Assembly (NCBI RefSeq): GCF_000015245.1 | Contig: NC_008700.1 | Location: forward strand, 2,362,001 to 2,426,000 | DNA: 64,000 nt | Source of the DNA: Shewanella amazonensis SB2B | Lineage (GTDB): Bacteria; Pseudomonadota; Gammaproteobacteria; Enterobacterales; Shewanellaceae | Direction: 5' to 3' | Part shown: positions 42,559 through 51,482 of the stretch, one piece after another | Position numbering within the stretch: position 1 is the stretch's first letter | Layout: each line of letters begins with the position of its first letter | Notes under the pieces: generated by a model | Told to the model about the DNA's origin: nothing | What the model saw: only the letters and a program-made list of their open reading frames with translations | Databases searched by the model: none | Made by a program: the position numbers and the translations under genes

Positions 42559-44097
42559 TCAGCGTGTTTTAAATAATGATTTTACTGCCGGGTACAGGCG
42601 TTGGTGCCGCTGTGATAGCTGCCGGTAACGCGCCACACTGGCGGGCTCTGGTTCAAAGCGACTGCCCGATTTTGCCATATTTTGCCTGGCACTGGCGAGG
42701 TCTGGATAATCGCCCATCGCCACAGCGGCGCACATGGCTGCGCCTAAACCAGAGCTTTCGCGCACCGTTAACCGCTCTGTGGGGCAGTCAAAGATATCCG
42801 CTGCCAGTTGCATCACAAGGTCGGATTGACTACCGCCGCCGCTGACGCGAATAAGCCTTACTGCTTCACCTGACTTACGCACCAATTCTTTGGCACCTCG
42901 CTCGAGTGTCATCAGCACCCCTTCAATCAGCGCCCGGTAGAGGTGAGCGCGGGTATGCTCAGGGCGAAAACCTGCGACTATCCCGCTCGCTTCCGGGCCG
43001 GGGTAAATAACACCCTGTGCCCAATAGGGGCACAGCATGAGGCCGTCGGCGCCTGGCGGAATGTCGGCGATGGCTTTCATCACATAGGCTTCGGGACTGA
43101 GTCCCAGGGAGTTTGCTTCAGCCCTGTCGCTGGCACCGAACTCATCCAACGCCCACGACAGCAACCAAAAGCCACGCTCGAGTTGCACCTCGGGCATAAA
43201 ACTGCCCGGCTCAAGCCCCGGGAAGGCCGGTGCATAGCGAAACACCTCAAAATAGCGATGAGATCCCAAGGTAACAGTTGCCGCGCTGCCAAGGCTCAAT
43301 GACAACACACCTGGCCCACCTGCGCCATTGGCATAGGCTTCACAGGCCTTGTCGGCACCGGCACTGACCAGCACTGTGCCCGGCTTAAGGCCGGTAAGCT
43401 CGGCAAAGCCATCGGTAATAGTGCCAATCTGCCTTGCGGCATCAATGAGTGGCAGCATCTGCGACGGTTTGCAGCCAAGGGCCTGCCAGCGCCAACTGCC
43501 CTTTGAAGCAAAGGTTTGATTTCGGTAGTCAAAGGGCAAATAGGCTACTTGGGATGCCCTTGAATCCAACAGCTTGCCCCCAAGGCGGCTCAGCAGATAA
43601 CCACTCAAGAGGCCAATCTTTTCGCTGCCATCGACCTTGCCGGGAAAAAGCTCGCGCATCAGGTTGATTTTGGCGGCCCGGCGCAAATAGTCGATGCGCC
43701 CTGTCATACCGCTTACCCAAAAGCCGAGCCGATAAAACCAGCTTATCGGCGAAAGCATCCCTTCCACCATGCGTCTGTCGGACCACATAAACACATCGGA
43801 TTTGGCCTTGCCGCTGTTATCCATCAGCAAGGTGCAGGCTCTTTGGGTGGTTAGAGTGACTGCAACGATTTGCTCAGGGCTCAAGCCGTGTTCGGCAAAG
43901 AGCTTACGACAAGTCGCCACCAGTTGGCCGTAGCAGTAATCGCCATCCTGCACTGCGGCTTTGGCCACTTGTCCGGCTTTACAGTTTTGGTTGCCAACGG
44001 CCGCAATGGCAATGGGATTGCCGCGGCGGTCAAACACCAGCGCGCGGGTGCTCTGTGTGCCGTAATCGAGAGCAAGGTAATAACCGGTTTCAGACAT
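42559..44097 (-). CDS. FGGY-family carbohydrate kinase
   Basis: 512 residues. ASKHA fold: N-terminal YYLALDYGTQSTRALVFD (phosphate-1), and C-terminal LIRVSGGGSQSDLVMQLAADIFDCPTERL (adenosine/FGGY signature). The catalytic Asp lies in LVSAGADKACEAYANGAGG. Substrate is unclear: it is not a close match to GlpK or XylB by eye. Together with the dehydrogenase next to it, it may belong to sugar or sugar-acid use; no transporter or regulator is adjacent. Confidence 0.88.
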   Translation of the reverse strand: MSETGYYLALDYGTQSTRALVFDRRGNPIAIAAVGNQNCKAGQVAKAAVQDGDYCYGQLVATCRKLFAEHGLSPEQIVAVTLTTQRACTLLMDNSGKAKSDVFMWSDRRMVEGMLSPISWFYRLGFWVSGMTGRIDYLRRAAKINLMRELFPGKVDGSEKIGLLSGYLLSRLGGKLLDSRASQVAYLPFDYRNQTFASKGSWRWQALGCKPSQMLPLIDAARQIGTITDGFAELTGLKPGTVLVSAGADKACEAYANGAGGPGVLSLSLGSAATVTLGSHRYFEVFRYAPAFPGLEPGSFMPEVQLERGFWLLSWALDEFGASDRAEANSLGLSPEAYVMKAIADIPPGADGLMLCPYWAQGVIYPGPEASGIVAGFRPEHTRAHLYRALIEGVLMTLERGAKELVRKSGEAVRLIRVSGGGSQSDLVMQLAADIFDCPTERLTVRESSGLGAAMCAAVAMGDYPDLASARQNMAKSGSRFEPEPASVARYRQLSQRHQRLYPAVKSLFKTR

Positions 44098-44143
44098 AGA
44101 CGCAGTGCCCTTTTGCGGGCTTATGGATATTTTTGTAATTAAA

Positions 44144-44169
44144 CCTGAGCGCGAACTCCCGCACTCAGG
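44144..44169 (-). terminator. Probable terminator after the thioesterase gene
   Basis: CCTGAG-C-GCG, six-base loop, CGC-A-CTCAGG, followed on the minus strand by TTTAATT. One mismatch and a short T run make it moderate. Confidence 0.5.
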
Positions 44170-44186
44170 CTAAAGACAGACAAAGT

Positions 44187-44666
44187 TCAGGGTGTGACGT
44201 GGGCGGCCATTTCGCTGCCGATTTTTTTGCGCATTTCCATCAGCCGGATAGCAGAGTCGCGCAGCGCCTTGTCTTCCTCGGTTTGCGGCACCCACTCAGG
44301 CACAGGCGTGGGGTTGCCGGCATCGTCCACCGCCACCATGATCACAATACAGTGAGTCGTCAGCTGACGCTCAGACACCTTGGGGTCCCCTGCCCGAACA
44401 TCAATGCCGATATGCATCGAACTGTTGCCGGTATAAATCACCTTGGCGCTGACTTCGACGATATTGCCCACGTGGATGGGTTTGACGAAGCGAATGCCAC
44501 CGGCATAGGCGGTAATACAATACTTGCCGCTCCACCCTGCGGCACAGGCGTAGGCAGCAAGGTCAATCCACTTCATCACGGCGCCGCCGTGAACCTTGCC
44601 ACCGAAATTCACATCGGCGGGCTCTGCGAGAAAACGTAAGGTCAGGTGCCTGTCTTGTCCGGCCAT
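44187..44666 (-). CDS. Acyl-CoA thioesterase (YciA-like hotdog)
   Basis: 159 residues. A hotdog fold with the active-site segment NFGGKVHGGAVMKWIDLAAYACA (the usual Asn/Asp and the His-Gly-Gly turn) and FVKPIHVGNIVEVSAKV. It hydrolyses acyl-CoAs in the cytoplasm. It follows the fatty-acid cluster but is separated by the fabF terminator. Confidence 0.9.
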   Translation of the reverse strand: MAGQDRHLTLRFLAEPADVNFGGKVHGGAVMKWIDLAAYACAAGWSGKYCITAYAGGIRFVKPIHVGNIVEVSAKVIYTGNSSMHIGIDVRAGDPKVSERQLTTHCIVIMVAVDDAGNPTPVPEWVPQTEEDKALRDSAIRLMEMRKKIGSEMAAHVTP

Positions 44667-44741
44667 GTTGTAACCCTATCTTGTTAAAGTAAATTAAGCT
44701 TACGCCAAAAGCATAAGCACGTGAATGCACCGACAAAAAGA

Positions 44742-44772
44742 AAAGGCGCCAGAACGAAACGTCCCGGCGCCT
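44742..44772 (-). terminator. Terminator after fabF
   Basis: AAGGCGCC and GGCGCCTT pair at the base with ACG/CGT above; on the minus strand it is followed by TTTTCTTTTT. Confidence 0.75.
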
Positions 44773-44796
44773 TCATCAAACAATCAAACTGCCTGA

Positions 44797-46035
44797 TCAC
44801 ATCTTTTTAAGTAACAGCGAGCCGTTGGTGCCGCCAAAGCCGAAGGAGTTACACAGGGCATACTCGAAGCTGGTCTGACGCGCCTCGTGGGGCACGAAGT
44901 CAAGATCGCAACCTTCATCCGGATTATCCAGGTTGATGGTTGGCGGCACAGCGCCATCTTTCAGCGCCAGAATGGTAAAAATAGCTTCCACCGCACCGGC
45001 CGCGCCCAGCAAATGGCCTGTCATGGACTTGGTGGAGCTCACCATCAGCTTGTAGGCGTGGTCACCAAACACGGACTTCACCGCGGCGGCTTCGGCCTTG
45101 TCACCGGCTGGCGTTGAGGTACCGTGGGCGTTAATGTAACCAATGGACTCCAGCGAGAGACCGCTGTCTTTGAGAGCATTGGTCATTGCCAGCGCCGCAC
45201 CGGCGCCATCTTCCGGAGGCGACGTCATATGGAAAGCGTCACCGCTCATACCAAAACCAACCAGTTCGGCGTAAATCTTGGCGCCACGGGCTTTGGCGTG
45301 CTCGTACTCTTCCATCACCAGTACACCAGCGCCGTCACCAATCACAAAACCATCGCGGTCACGATCCCATGGGCGACTTGCCGCTTGTGGGTCGTCATTG
45401 CGGGTCGAGAGCGCCTTGGCAGCGTTAAAGCCACCCACACCCAGCGGACAGGTCACATCTTCAGCGCCACCGGCCACCATTACGTCAGCATCGCCATAGG
45501 CAATAGAGCGAGCGGCAAAACCGATATTGTGTACGCCCGTGGTACAGGCAGTGGTTACGGCAAAGTTGGGGCCGCGCATGCCATACATGATCGACAGGTG
45601 ACCGGCAATCATGTTGATGATGGTGCTGGGTACGAAGAAGGGGGAGATCTTACGGGGGCCACCGGCCATCAGCGCTGAGTGACCGGCTTCAATCAGCCAC
45701 ATACCGCCCATACCGGCACCGATGGCGGTACCTACGCGGGTGGGGTCTTCTTTTTCCATGTCAAGGCCAGCATCGCGAATGGCCTGAATGCCAGCAGCCA
45801 TGCCGTATTGGATAAAGAGGTCCATCTTGCGTGCATCTTTTTTGGACAGATACTGCTCAACGTCGAAATCTTTTACCGACGCGCTGAAGCGGGTCGCAAA
45901 TTCACTGGCGTCAAACTTGGTGATGGGCGCCACACCACTCTGACCGGCAAGCAAAGCCTTCCAGGTGGAATCAACATCATTACCGACCGGGGTTACCAGT
46001 CCCAGACCGGTTATCACTACGCGACGTTTTGTCAC
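44797..46035 (-). CDS. fabF: 3-oxoacyl-[acyl-carrier-protein] synthase II
   Basis: 412 residues from the GTG at 46035, which is 8 bases after AAGG; another in-frame GTG at 46044 has no ribosome site and family length fits the shorter form. Elongating condensing enzyme (KAS II). Catalytic triad: Cys in TTACTTGVHN, His in NAHGTSTPAGD, and His in STKSMTGHLLGAAG. It follows acpP and ends the fab cluster. Confidence 0.97.
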   Translation of the reverse strand: MTKRRVVITGLGLVTPVGNDVDSTWKALLAGQSGVAPITKFDASEFATRFSASVKDFDVEQYLSKKDARKMDLFIQYGMAAGIQAIRDAGLDMEKEDPTRVGTAIGAGMGGMWLIEAGHSALMAGGPRKISPFFVPSTIINMIAGHLSIMYGMRGPNFAVTTACTTGVHNIGFAARSIAYGDADVMVAGGAEDVTCPLGVGGFNAAKALSTRNDDPQAASRPWDRDRDGFVIGDGAGVLVMEEYEHAKARGAKIYAELVGFGMSGDAFHMTSPPEDGAGAALAMTNALKDSGLSLESIGYINAHGTSTPAGDKAEAAAVKSVFGDHAYKLMVSSTKSMTGHLLGAAGAVEAIFTILALKDGAVPPTINLDNPDEGCDLDFVPHEARQTSFEYALCNSFGFGGTNGSLLLKKM

Positions 46036-46152
46036 AGGAGTCACCTTTCATAACTGTATTTGAGGCTAAAAGCCCAAATTGCGCCGGATTGTGCCAGATG
46101 GCAATCCAAAAGGAGGCTGGTACAACCAGCAGAAAATTCCGGCGCCCAAACA

Positions 46153-46183
46153 AAAACAGGCGGCCTAATTAGCCGCCTGTTTT
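46153..46183 (-). terminator. Hairpin terminator between acpP and fabF
   Basis: AAAACAGGCGGC, loop CTAATTA, GCCGCCTGTTTT, 14 bases downstream of the acpP stop. It lies inside the cluster and probably sets the high acpP to fabF ratio by partial termination (inference). Confidence 0.8.
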
Positions 46184-46196
46184 CTGGAATTCAGTA

Positions 46197-46430
46197 TTAC
46201 TGATTCTTGGAAACGTAGTCGATCGCTGCCTGAACAGTGGTGATCTTCTCGGCTTCTTCATCAGGGATCTCGGTGTCAAACTCTTCTTCCAGAGCCATTA
46301 CCAACTCAACAGTGTCCAGAGAATCGGCACCCAGATCGTCTACGAAAGAGGCAGATGGCTTAACGTCTTCTTCTTTAACGCCCAGTTGCTCAACGATGAT
46401 TTTCTTTACACGTTCTTCGATGTTGCTCAT
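46197..46430 (-). CDS. acpP: Acyl carrier protein
   Basis: 77 residues, very acidic, four-helix ACP fold. Ser37 in the DSLDTVELVMALEEEF motif is the 4'-phosphopantetheine site. Central carrier of the fatty-acid path. It has its own promoter (46478-46505) and a hairpin after it, as expected for one of the most abundant proteins in the cell. Confidence 0.98.
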   Translation of the reverse strand: MSNIEERVKKIIVEQLGVKEEDVKPSASFVDDLGADSLDTVELVMALEEEFDTEIPDEEAEKITTVQAAIDYVSKNQ

Positions 46431-46477
46431 TAGTTTTCTTTCCTATTCAAATTACGCACTTGCGTAAGATTGCGAGT

Positions 46478-46505
46478 AGTTTATTCGATCTGGCTGACAT
46501 TGCAA
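46478..46505 (-). promoter_or_regulatory. Promoter for acpP
   Basis: On the minus strand TTGCAA (46500-46505), 16 bases, TAAACT (46478-46483), about 50 bases before the acpP ATG. A nearby AT-rich inverted repeat TTTTGTGGT/ACCACAAAA (46513-46533) lies just upstream. Confidence 0.65.
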
Positions 46506-46588
46506 GCCCCGATTTTGTGGTCTAACCACAAAACCAAATCTTATCAGCAGCTAACTACCCAAACGCGACAGTTCCCTGCCATTCGCCC

Positions 46589-47335
46589 TTAAACCATGTA
46601 CATTCCGCCGTTTACATGCAGGGTTTCACCCGTGATGTAAGCGGCAGCGTCCGAGGCCAAGAACAGGACGGCATTAGCAATTTCCTGCGCCTGCCCTAAT
46701 CTTTCCATCGGCACCTGTGACATGATGCCTTGCTGCTGCTCAGGCGTCAGCTCGTCGGTCATGTCAGTCTGGATAAATCCAGGAGCAATAGCATTAACCG
46801 TAATTTGACGAGATGCAACCTCTCTGGCGAGAGATTTTGTAAATCCAATCAAACCGGCTTTAGCAGCTGAGTAGTTTACCTGTCCGGCATTACCCATGGT
46901 GCCAACCACTGAACCAATGCTGATGATACGGCCATGACGCTTTTTCATCATGCTGCGCATTACCGGCTTGGACAGGCGGTACAAAGACGTGAGGTTGGTG
47001 TCGATTATCTCTTCCCACTCTTCGTCTTTCATGCGCATCAGCAGGTTGTCGCGGGTGATACCGGCATTGTTGACCAGAATATCAACATCTCCTGCTTTTT
47101 CTTTGATCGCGGTATACATTTCGGCAACGGATTCACTGCTGGTGACGTTAAGTACCAGACCAAAACCCTTGTCACCCAGATAATCGGAAATGGCTGCGGC
47201 GCCTTTCTCACTTGTGGCAGTACCCACAACAGTTGCGCCGGCTTCGGCCAGGGTCAGTGCGATGGCTTTACCGATACCGCGGCTGGCACCGGTAACCAGG
47301 GCTACCTTGCCGGTCAGATCCAAAGATACAGACAT
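46589..47335 (-). CDS. fabG: 3-oxoacyl-[acyl-carrier-protein] reductase
   Basis: 248 residues. Short-chain dehydrogenase with the NADPH site VTGASRGIGKAIA, NNAGITRDNLLMRM, and the catalytic Ser in ISIGSVVGTMGNAGQ with YSAAKAG (Tyr and Lys). First reduction step of each elongation round. Starts 11 bases after the fabD stop. Confidence 0.97.
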   Translation of the reverse strand: MSVSLDLTGKVALVTGASRGIGKAIALTLAEAGATVVGTATSEKGAAAISDYLGDKGFGLVLNVTSSESVAEMYTAIKEKAGDVDILVNNAGITRDNLLMRMKDEEWEEIIDTNLTSLYRLSKPVMRSMMKKRHGRIISIGSVVGTMGNAGQVNYSAAKAGLIGFTKSLAREVASRQITVNAIAPGFIQTDMTDELTPEQQQGIMSQVPMERLGQAQEIANAVLFLASDAAAYITGETLHVNGGMYMV

Positions 47336-47346
47336 GGAAAACTCCT

Positions 47347-48273
47347 TTATTCGGTCAGCGCAGCAAAGCTTGCTACGTCATTGACCGCTTGTGCAGAAAC
47401 AGATTTGTTGATGCGTTTGGCCAAGCCGGTCAGCACCTTGCCCGGGCCACACTCCACCAGATGAGTAATACCATCGGCGGCCATGGCTTCCACGGTTTCG
47501 GTCCAGCGAACCGGGCAATACAACTGGCGCACCAGTGCATCACGGATAGCCGCTACGTCGGTTGGCGCCTGCACGTCCACGTTATTGATAACCGGAATGG
47601 CAGGTGCACTGAATTCGATCGCGGCAAGCGCCTCGGCGAGTTTATCGGCCGCGCCTTTCATCAGGCTGCAGTGGGAAGGCACACTAACTGGCAATGCTAC
47701 CGCCATCTTGGCACCGGCAGCTTTACATGCGGCAGCGGCGCGCTCAACGGCGTCTTTATTACCGGCAATCACCACCTGGCCGGGGCTGTTGAAGTTAACC
47801 GGGCTCACTACTTCGCCTTCGGCTGATTCTTCACAGGCCTTGGCGATAGCATCGTTATCCAATCCGATAATGGCGTACATGGCACCCGTGCCTTCCGGCA
47901 CAGCGGCCTGCATCAGTTGACCACGCAATTCAACCAGCTTGACGGCATCGGTAAAAGGAATAACACCGGCGCACACCAGCGCAGAGTATTCGCCCAGGCT
48001 GTGACCGGCAAGCACTGCAGGCTGCGGCTTGCCGCTTGCCTGATAGGCGCGCCAAATGGAGACGCTGGCGGTCAGCAGCGCAGGCTGAGTCTTTTGAGTT
48101 TGATTGAGCTGCTCGGCGGGGCCATCCTGCACCAGAGCCCACAGATCGTAGCCTAGAGCAGCACTCGCCTCGGCAAATGTTTCGGTTACCACAGGAAATT
48201 CGGCAGCGAGATCGGTCAGCATGCCAACGGCCTGCGAGCCCTGCCCTGGAAATACAAAGGCAAATTTATCCAT
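47347..48273 (-). CDS. fabD: Malonyl-CoA:ACP transacylase
   Basis: 308 residues. Nucleophile serine in GHSLGEYSALV; the N-terminal FVFPGQGSQAVGM and the later VPSHCSLM with the catalytic histidine are typical. It loads malonate on ACP. Located between fabH and fabG. Confidence 0.97.
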   Translation of the reverse strand: MDKFAFVFPGQGSQAVGMLTDLAAEFPVVTETFAEASAALGYDLWALVQDGPAEQLNQTQKTQPALLTASVSIWRAYQASGKPQPAVLAGHSLGEYSALVCAGVIPFTDAVKLVELRGQLMQAAVPEGTGAMYAIIGLDNDAIAKACEESAEGEVVSPVNFNSPGQVVIAGNKDAVERAAAACKAAGAKMAVALPVSVPSHCSLMKGAADKLAEALAAIEFSAPAIPVINNVDVQAPTDVAAIRDALVRQLYCPVRWTETVEAMAADGITHLVECGPGKVLTGLAKRINKSVSAQAVNDVASFAALTE

Positions 48274-48330
48274 TGTTATTAAACCTTTTTGAGTAAAAGC
48301 GTAAAAAGCCTAGCAGAATTCCCGGGGAAA

Positions 48331-49290
48331 TTAGAAGCGCACCAGCGCACTACCCCAGGCAAAACCGGCGCCAAAGGCTTCCAAAAGCAGCAATTGTCCC
48401 CGCTGAATACGTCCATCACGCACAGCTTCATCCAGGGCAATCGGCACAGAGGCAGCGGAAGTGTTACCGTGTTTGGCAAGCGTCAACACCACTTTATCTA
48501 AACTCATGTCGAGCTTCTTTGCAGTGGCATTGATAATACGGAAGTTCGCCTGGTGGGGTACCAGCCAGTCAATCTCTGCCTTGTCCACATTATTGAGGCG
48601 CAGGGTTTCTTCCACGACATGGGACAGCTGAGTCACGGCAACCTTGAACACATCGTTGCCCTTCATCTGCATAAAGCCCACGGCTTCTGAAGATTCACCC
48701 AGACGTGGTGGGAAGGCACATTTGAGCAGGTCGCCCTGACGGCCATCTGCATAGATGTGAGTATTGATGATCCCCGGCTCTTCACTGGCACCGACTACAG
48801 CGGCACCGGCGCCATCACCAAAGAGAATAATGGTGGTGCGGTCTTCGGGTTCACACAGGCGAGAGAGCACATCGGCACCAATCACAAGCACTTTTTTGGC
48901 AGCGCCGGTTTTGACGAACTGATCGGCAACCGACAGGGCATAAACGAAACCGGAGCAGGCAGCGGCAACATCAAATGCAGGAATGGTGTGAACCCCCAGG
49001 AGTGCCTGAACTTCACAGGCGGCGGCGGGAAATGCATTGGCAGCACTGGTGGTACCACAAATGATCATGTCCAGCTCTTGTGCTTGAATACCCGCCATCT
49101 CGAGGGCTTTCAATGCGGCCTGGTAACCCATGGTAGAAACAGTCTCGTCCATGGCAGCGATGCGACGTTCGGAAATACCTGTGCGTTCAACAATCCACTG
49201 GTCACTGGTATCCACCATTTTTTCCAGATCGAGATTGCTACGCACCTGAGCCGGCAGGTAACTGCCAGTTCCAAGAATTTTTGTATGCAT
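48331..49290 (-). CDS. fabH: 3-oxoacyl-[acyl-carrier-protein] synthase III
   Basis: 319 residues. Initiating condensing enzyme (acetyl-CoA plus malonyl-ACP). Catalytic Cys in VAAACSGFVYAL, His in VPHQANFRI, Asn in KHGNTSAASVP. Start at ATG 49290, 14 bases after plsX ends. Confidence 0.97.
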   Translation of the reverse strand: MHTKILGTGSYLPAQVRSNLDLEKMVDTSDQWIVERTGISERRIAAMDETVSTMGYQAALKALEMAGIQAQELDMIICGTTSAANAFPAAACEVQALLGVHTIPAFDVAAACSGFVYALSVADQFVKTGAAKKVLVIGADVLSRLCEPEDRTTIILFGDGAGAAVVGASEEPGIINTHIYADGRQGDLLKCAFPPRLGESSEAVGFMQMKGNDVFKVAVTQLSHVVEETLRLNNVDKAEIDWLVPHQANFRIINATAKKLDMSLDKVVLTLAKHGNTSAASVPIALDEAVRDGRIQRGQLLLLEAFGAGFAWGSALVRF

Positions 49291-49304
49291 AGTTTAAGGA
49301 GAAA

Positions 49305-50333
49305 TCAGCTATTGATATCTAAAAGAATCGACTCAAGACGATCTTTGATCATCTCTGGAAGTCGACGTTTTGCCTCGGTGTAGGCAAGACTAATTGCTTG
49401 TATATAGGCGTGTTCGTCTGCATTACCGTGGCTTTTCACTACTACTGCGCGCAATCCTAACAGACTTGCTCCGTTATAGTGGTCGGGGTTCATCTGGTTG
49501 AGTACTTTCTGAATGCGGGGCGCGAGCAAACGCGCAAGTATTCGAACCACAAAGCCTTTGGCCAGGCCTTGTTTTAATTGATGAACCAGCAGTCTGGCAA
49601 TGCCTTCTGAGGTTTTGAGTGTGATGTTGCCCACAAAGCCGTCACAAACGATGACATCCACTTTTCCACTGTAGATTTCATCGCCTTCAATAAAGCCGGC
49701 ATAGTTGAGCTGGGGAGTATGAAGCAGTAATTGTGCAGCCTGCTGCACATCGCCATTGCCCTTGCATTCTTCAATGCCCACATTCAGAAGCGCGACCTTG
49801 GGGCGGGCAATCTTATCGACCGCTTCACTGAGCACTGAGCCCATCACCGCAAATTGGAACAAGGTATCGTAGTCGCACTGAATGTTGGCACCAAGATCGA
49901 GCAAATAAACGGGTTTACCATTGATAGCCGGCAAGCAACTGACCAACGCGGGCCTGTCGACACCGGGCAACATTTTAAGCAGTACCTTGGCCATCGCCAT
50001 CAGCGCGCCAGTGTTACCGGCACTGACACAGCCATCAGCCATGCCATCACGAACCTGTTCTATGGCCAGTCGCATGGAGCTGTTTTTTGCATGTCTGAGC
50101 GCAGTTGCGGGCTTATCGTCCATACGCACCACTTCGGTGGTATGCACAAGGGTTATCCTGCTGCGAACGTCTATCTCAGCAGAAGAAAGATACGGGGATA
50201 TTTGAGTCTCGTCACCGACGAGCAGGAGGGAGAGCTTAGGGTGTAGTCGAAGTGCCTGCAAAGCCGCAGGCACCGTGACTTGGGGGCCGTGATCGCCCCC
50301 CATCGCATCTAACGCAAGCGTCAGATTCGTCAT
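49305..50333 (-). CDS. plsX: Phosphate acyltransferase PlsX
   Basis: 342 residues. It makes acyl-phosphate from acyl-ACP for phospholipid synthesis. Family features: LALDAMGGDHGP at the start, CVSAGNTGALMAMA, and VVKSHGNADEHAYIQAI near the end. The rpmF-plsX-fabH order is conserved in gammaproteobacteria. Confidence 0.97.
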   Translation of the reverse strand: MTNLTLALDAMGGDHGPQVTVPAALQALRLHPKLSLLLVGDETQISPYLSSAEIDVRSRITLVHTTEVVRMDDKPATALRHAKNSSMRLAIEQVRDGMADGCVSAGNTGALMAMAKVLLKMLPGVDRPALVSCLPAINGKPVYLLDLGANIQCDYDTLFQFAVMGSVLSEAVDKIARPKVALLNVGIEECKGNGDVQQAAQLLLHTPQLNYAGFIEGDEIYSGKVDVIVCDGFVGNITLKTSEGIARLLVHQLKQGLAKGFVVRILARLLAPRIQKVLNQMNPDHYNGASLLGLRAVVVKSHGNADEHAYIQAISLAYTEAKRRLPEMIKDRLESILLDINS

Positions 50334-50347
50334 AGGAAGGCCAACAA

Positions 50348-50518
50348 TTACTTGTTGATAACCTTCTTACCACGGTAGTAACCATCAGCGGTCACATTGT
50401 GACGCAGATGCAGTTCACCGCTGGTAGCGTCTACTGACAGCTGAGCAGTGCTCAGAGCGTCATGTGAACGGCGCATACCGCGCTTTGAACGAGATTTTTT
50501 GTTCTGTTGTACAGCCAT
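50348..50518 (-). CDS. rpmF: Ribosomal protein L32
   Basis: 56 codons, too short for the usual length cut-off, read from the sequence: MAVQQNKKSRSKRGMRRSHD at the start and YYRGKKVINK at the end. It is the L32 of the 50S subunit, of the type without zinc cysteines. It starts 16 bases after yceD and is followed by plsX after 14 bases. Confidence 0.97.
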   Translation of the reverse strand: MAVQQNKKSRSKRGMRRSHDALSTAQLSVDATSGELHLRHNVTADGYYRGKKVINK

Positions 50519-50534
50519 TTGTCTGTCTCCTGGA

Positions 50535-51059
50535 TTACTTGCTCTTCAGTTTTTCTAACACTGCAAACGGATTTGGACGCTCCTCTTGAGCGGCTTCAAT
50601 CTCGCCTACGACTATGTCCTGGGAACCCAGGTTGCAATCAATATTTTGATGCGCCGGGATCAAAGGCATTGCCAAAATCAACTCGTCTTCGACCAGTTGC
50701 TGCAGACGTATCTCGCCAATTTCATCGCACTCAATAGGGTCATACGCATCCGGGAGCTCATCGATTTCCGCCTCTGTCCTGCAAGGACTGAAGCAAAAGT
50801 CGACCGTAACCTCAGTGGTATAAAGTGCCATGCAACGTTGACATAACAGAGTGAGCTCCGTCACAGCCGTCCCTTTCAGGTAGACTATCCCCTGTAAATC
50901 AACACCACATTCCAACGACACTGTCACATCGGAACAGTCGCCGGCTGTCAATTCTCTCAATCGTTTTAACACCTTGCCTGGCACAATCCCCTGATAACTC
51001 AGGCGATTTGACGCGGCGCGGATCGGATCGATAGAAACCGGTATCTTTACTGTTTGCAT
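50535..51059 (-). CDS. yceD: YceD (DUF177), 23S rRNA accumulation protein
   Basis: 174 residues. The N-terminus MQTVKIPVSIDPIRAASNRLSYQGI aligns with E. coli YceD, which supports the ATG at 51059. The central CQRCMALYTTEVTVDFCFSP and C-terminal ERPNPFAVLEKLKSK are the family signatures; the CxxC is kept. It is needed for normal 23S rRNA levels in E. coli and plants. The start has no Shine-Dalgarno, and the promoter at 51069-51097 is so close that the transcript may be leaderless. Confidence 0.94.
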   Translation of the reverse strand: MQTVKIPVSIDPIRAASNRLSYQGIVPGKVLKRLRELTAGDCSDVTVSLECGVDLQGIVYLKGTAVTELTLLCQRCMALYTTEVTVDFCFSPCRTEAEIDELPDAYDPIECDEIGEIRLQQLVEDELILAMPLIPAHQNIDCNLGSQDIVVGEIEAAQEERPNPFAVLEKLKSK

Positions 51060-51068
51060 AAGGCGCGC

Positions 51069-51097
51069 ATATTATAGCTTCAACACGCCGGAGTCAA
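51069..51097 (-). promoter_or_regulatory. Strong promoter for the yceD-rpmF-plsX-fab cluster
   Basis: On the minus strand TTGACT (51092-51097), then 17 bases to TAATAT (51069-51074), or 15 bases to an overlapping TATAAT (51071-51076). The ATG of yceD is at 51059, so transcription would begin about 0-6 bases before it. Confidence 0.75.
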
Positions 51098-51482
51098 AGG
51101 AATTTTAGCCCAAATGTCCTGTGTGGGATCTGGGGTTCGCTCCTGCTCCGGCAACGAAATTGACCGAGGCAAAATTCTACCCAAGCACCCTCGGGCACAC
51201 AAGCGCCGGTCGCCTAAAATAAAAGCGATTGTAGCCCCCTATCAAAAATACCTCGTGACTTGCCAATCGACGGTGGGCCAAGGACAATGTCGCGGTCGGT
51301 AAAATCCGATTTTAACGGGTTCGGCAATACTCATAGAAGCATAGTTGATCAACAAGCGTTTTTGACCTTTAAGCCTCAGCTTGGCTGATTGAGGTTAACA
51401 TGAAGGCTAACTATGCACGCAGGTTAACTATGCACGGTTTAAAATACCCAGTTAACAGTTCAGACCCAAAGGCCAGTATCCA
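51098..51482. other. Divergent intergenic region yceD / maf
   Basis: About 385 bases without a gene. Near maf are two adjacent 17-base copies of GGYTAACTATGCACGSW (51405-51421 and 51422-51438), another GGTTAAC just before (51393), and an inverted GCATAGTT at 51339-51346. A possible -10 TAAAAT follows at 51440-51445. These may be a small operator or a chance duplication. Confidence 0.5.

Noticed and set aside
51114..51302. 62-codon open frame in the yceD-maf gap
   Set aside because: Basic, low-complexity translation, no ribosome site, and it overlaps the yceD promoter region.
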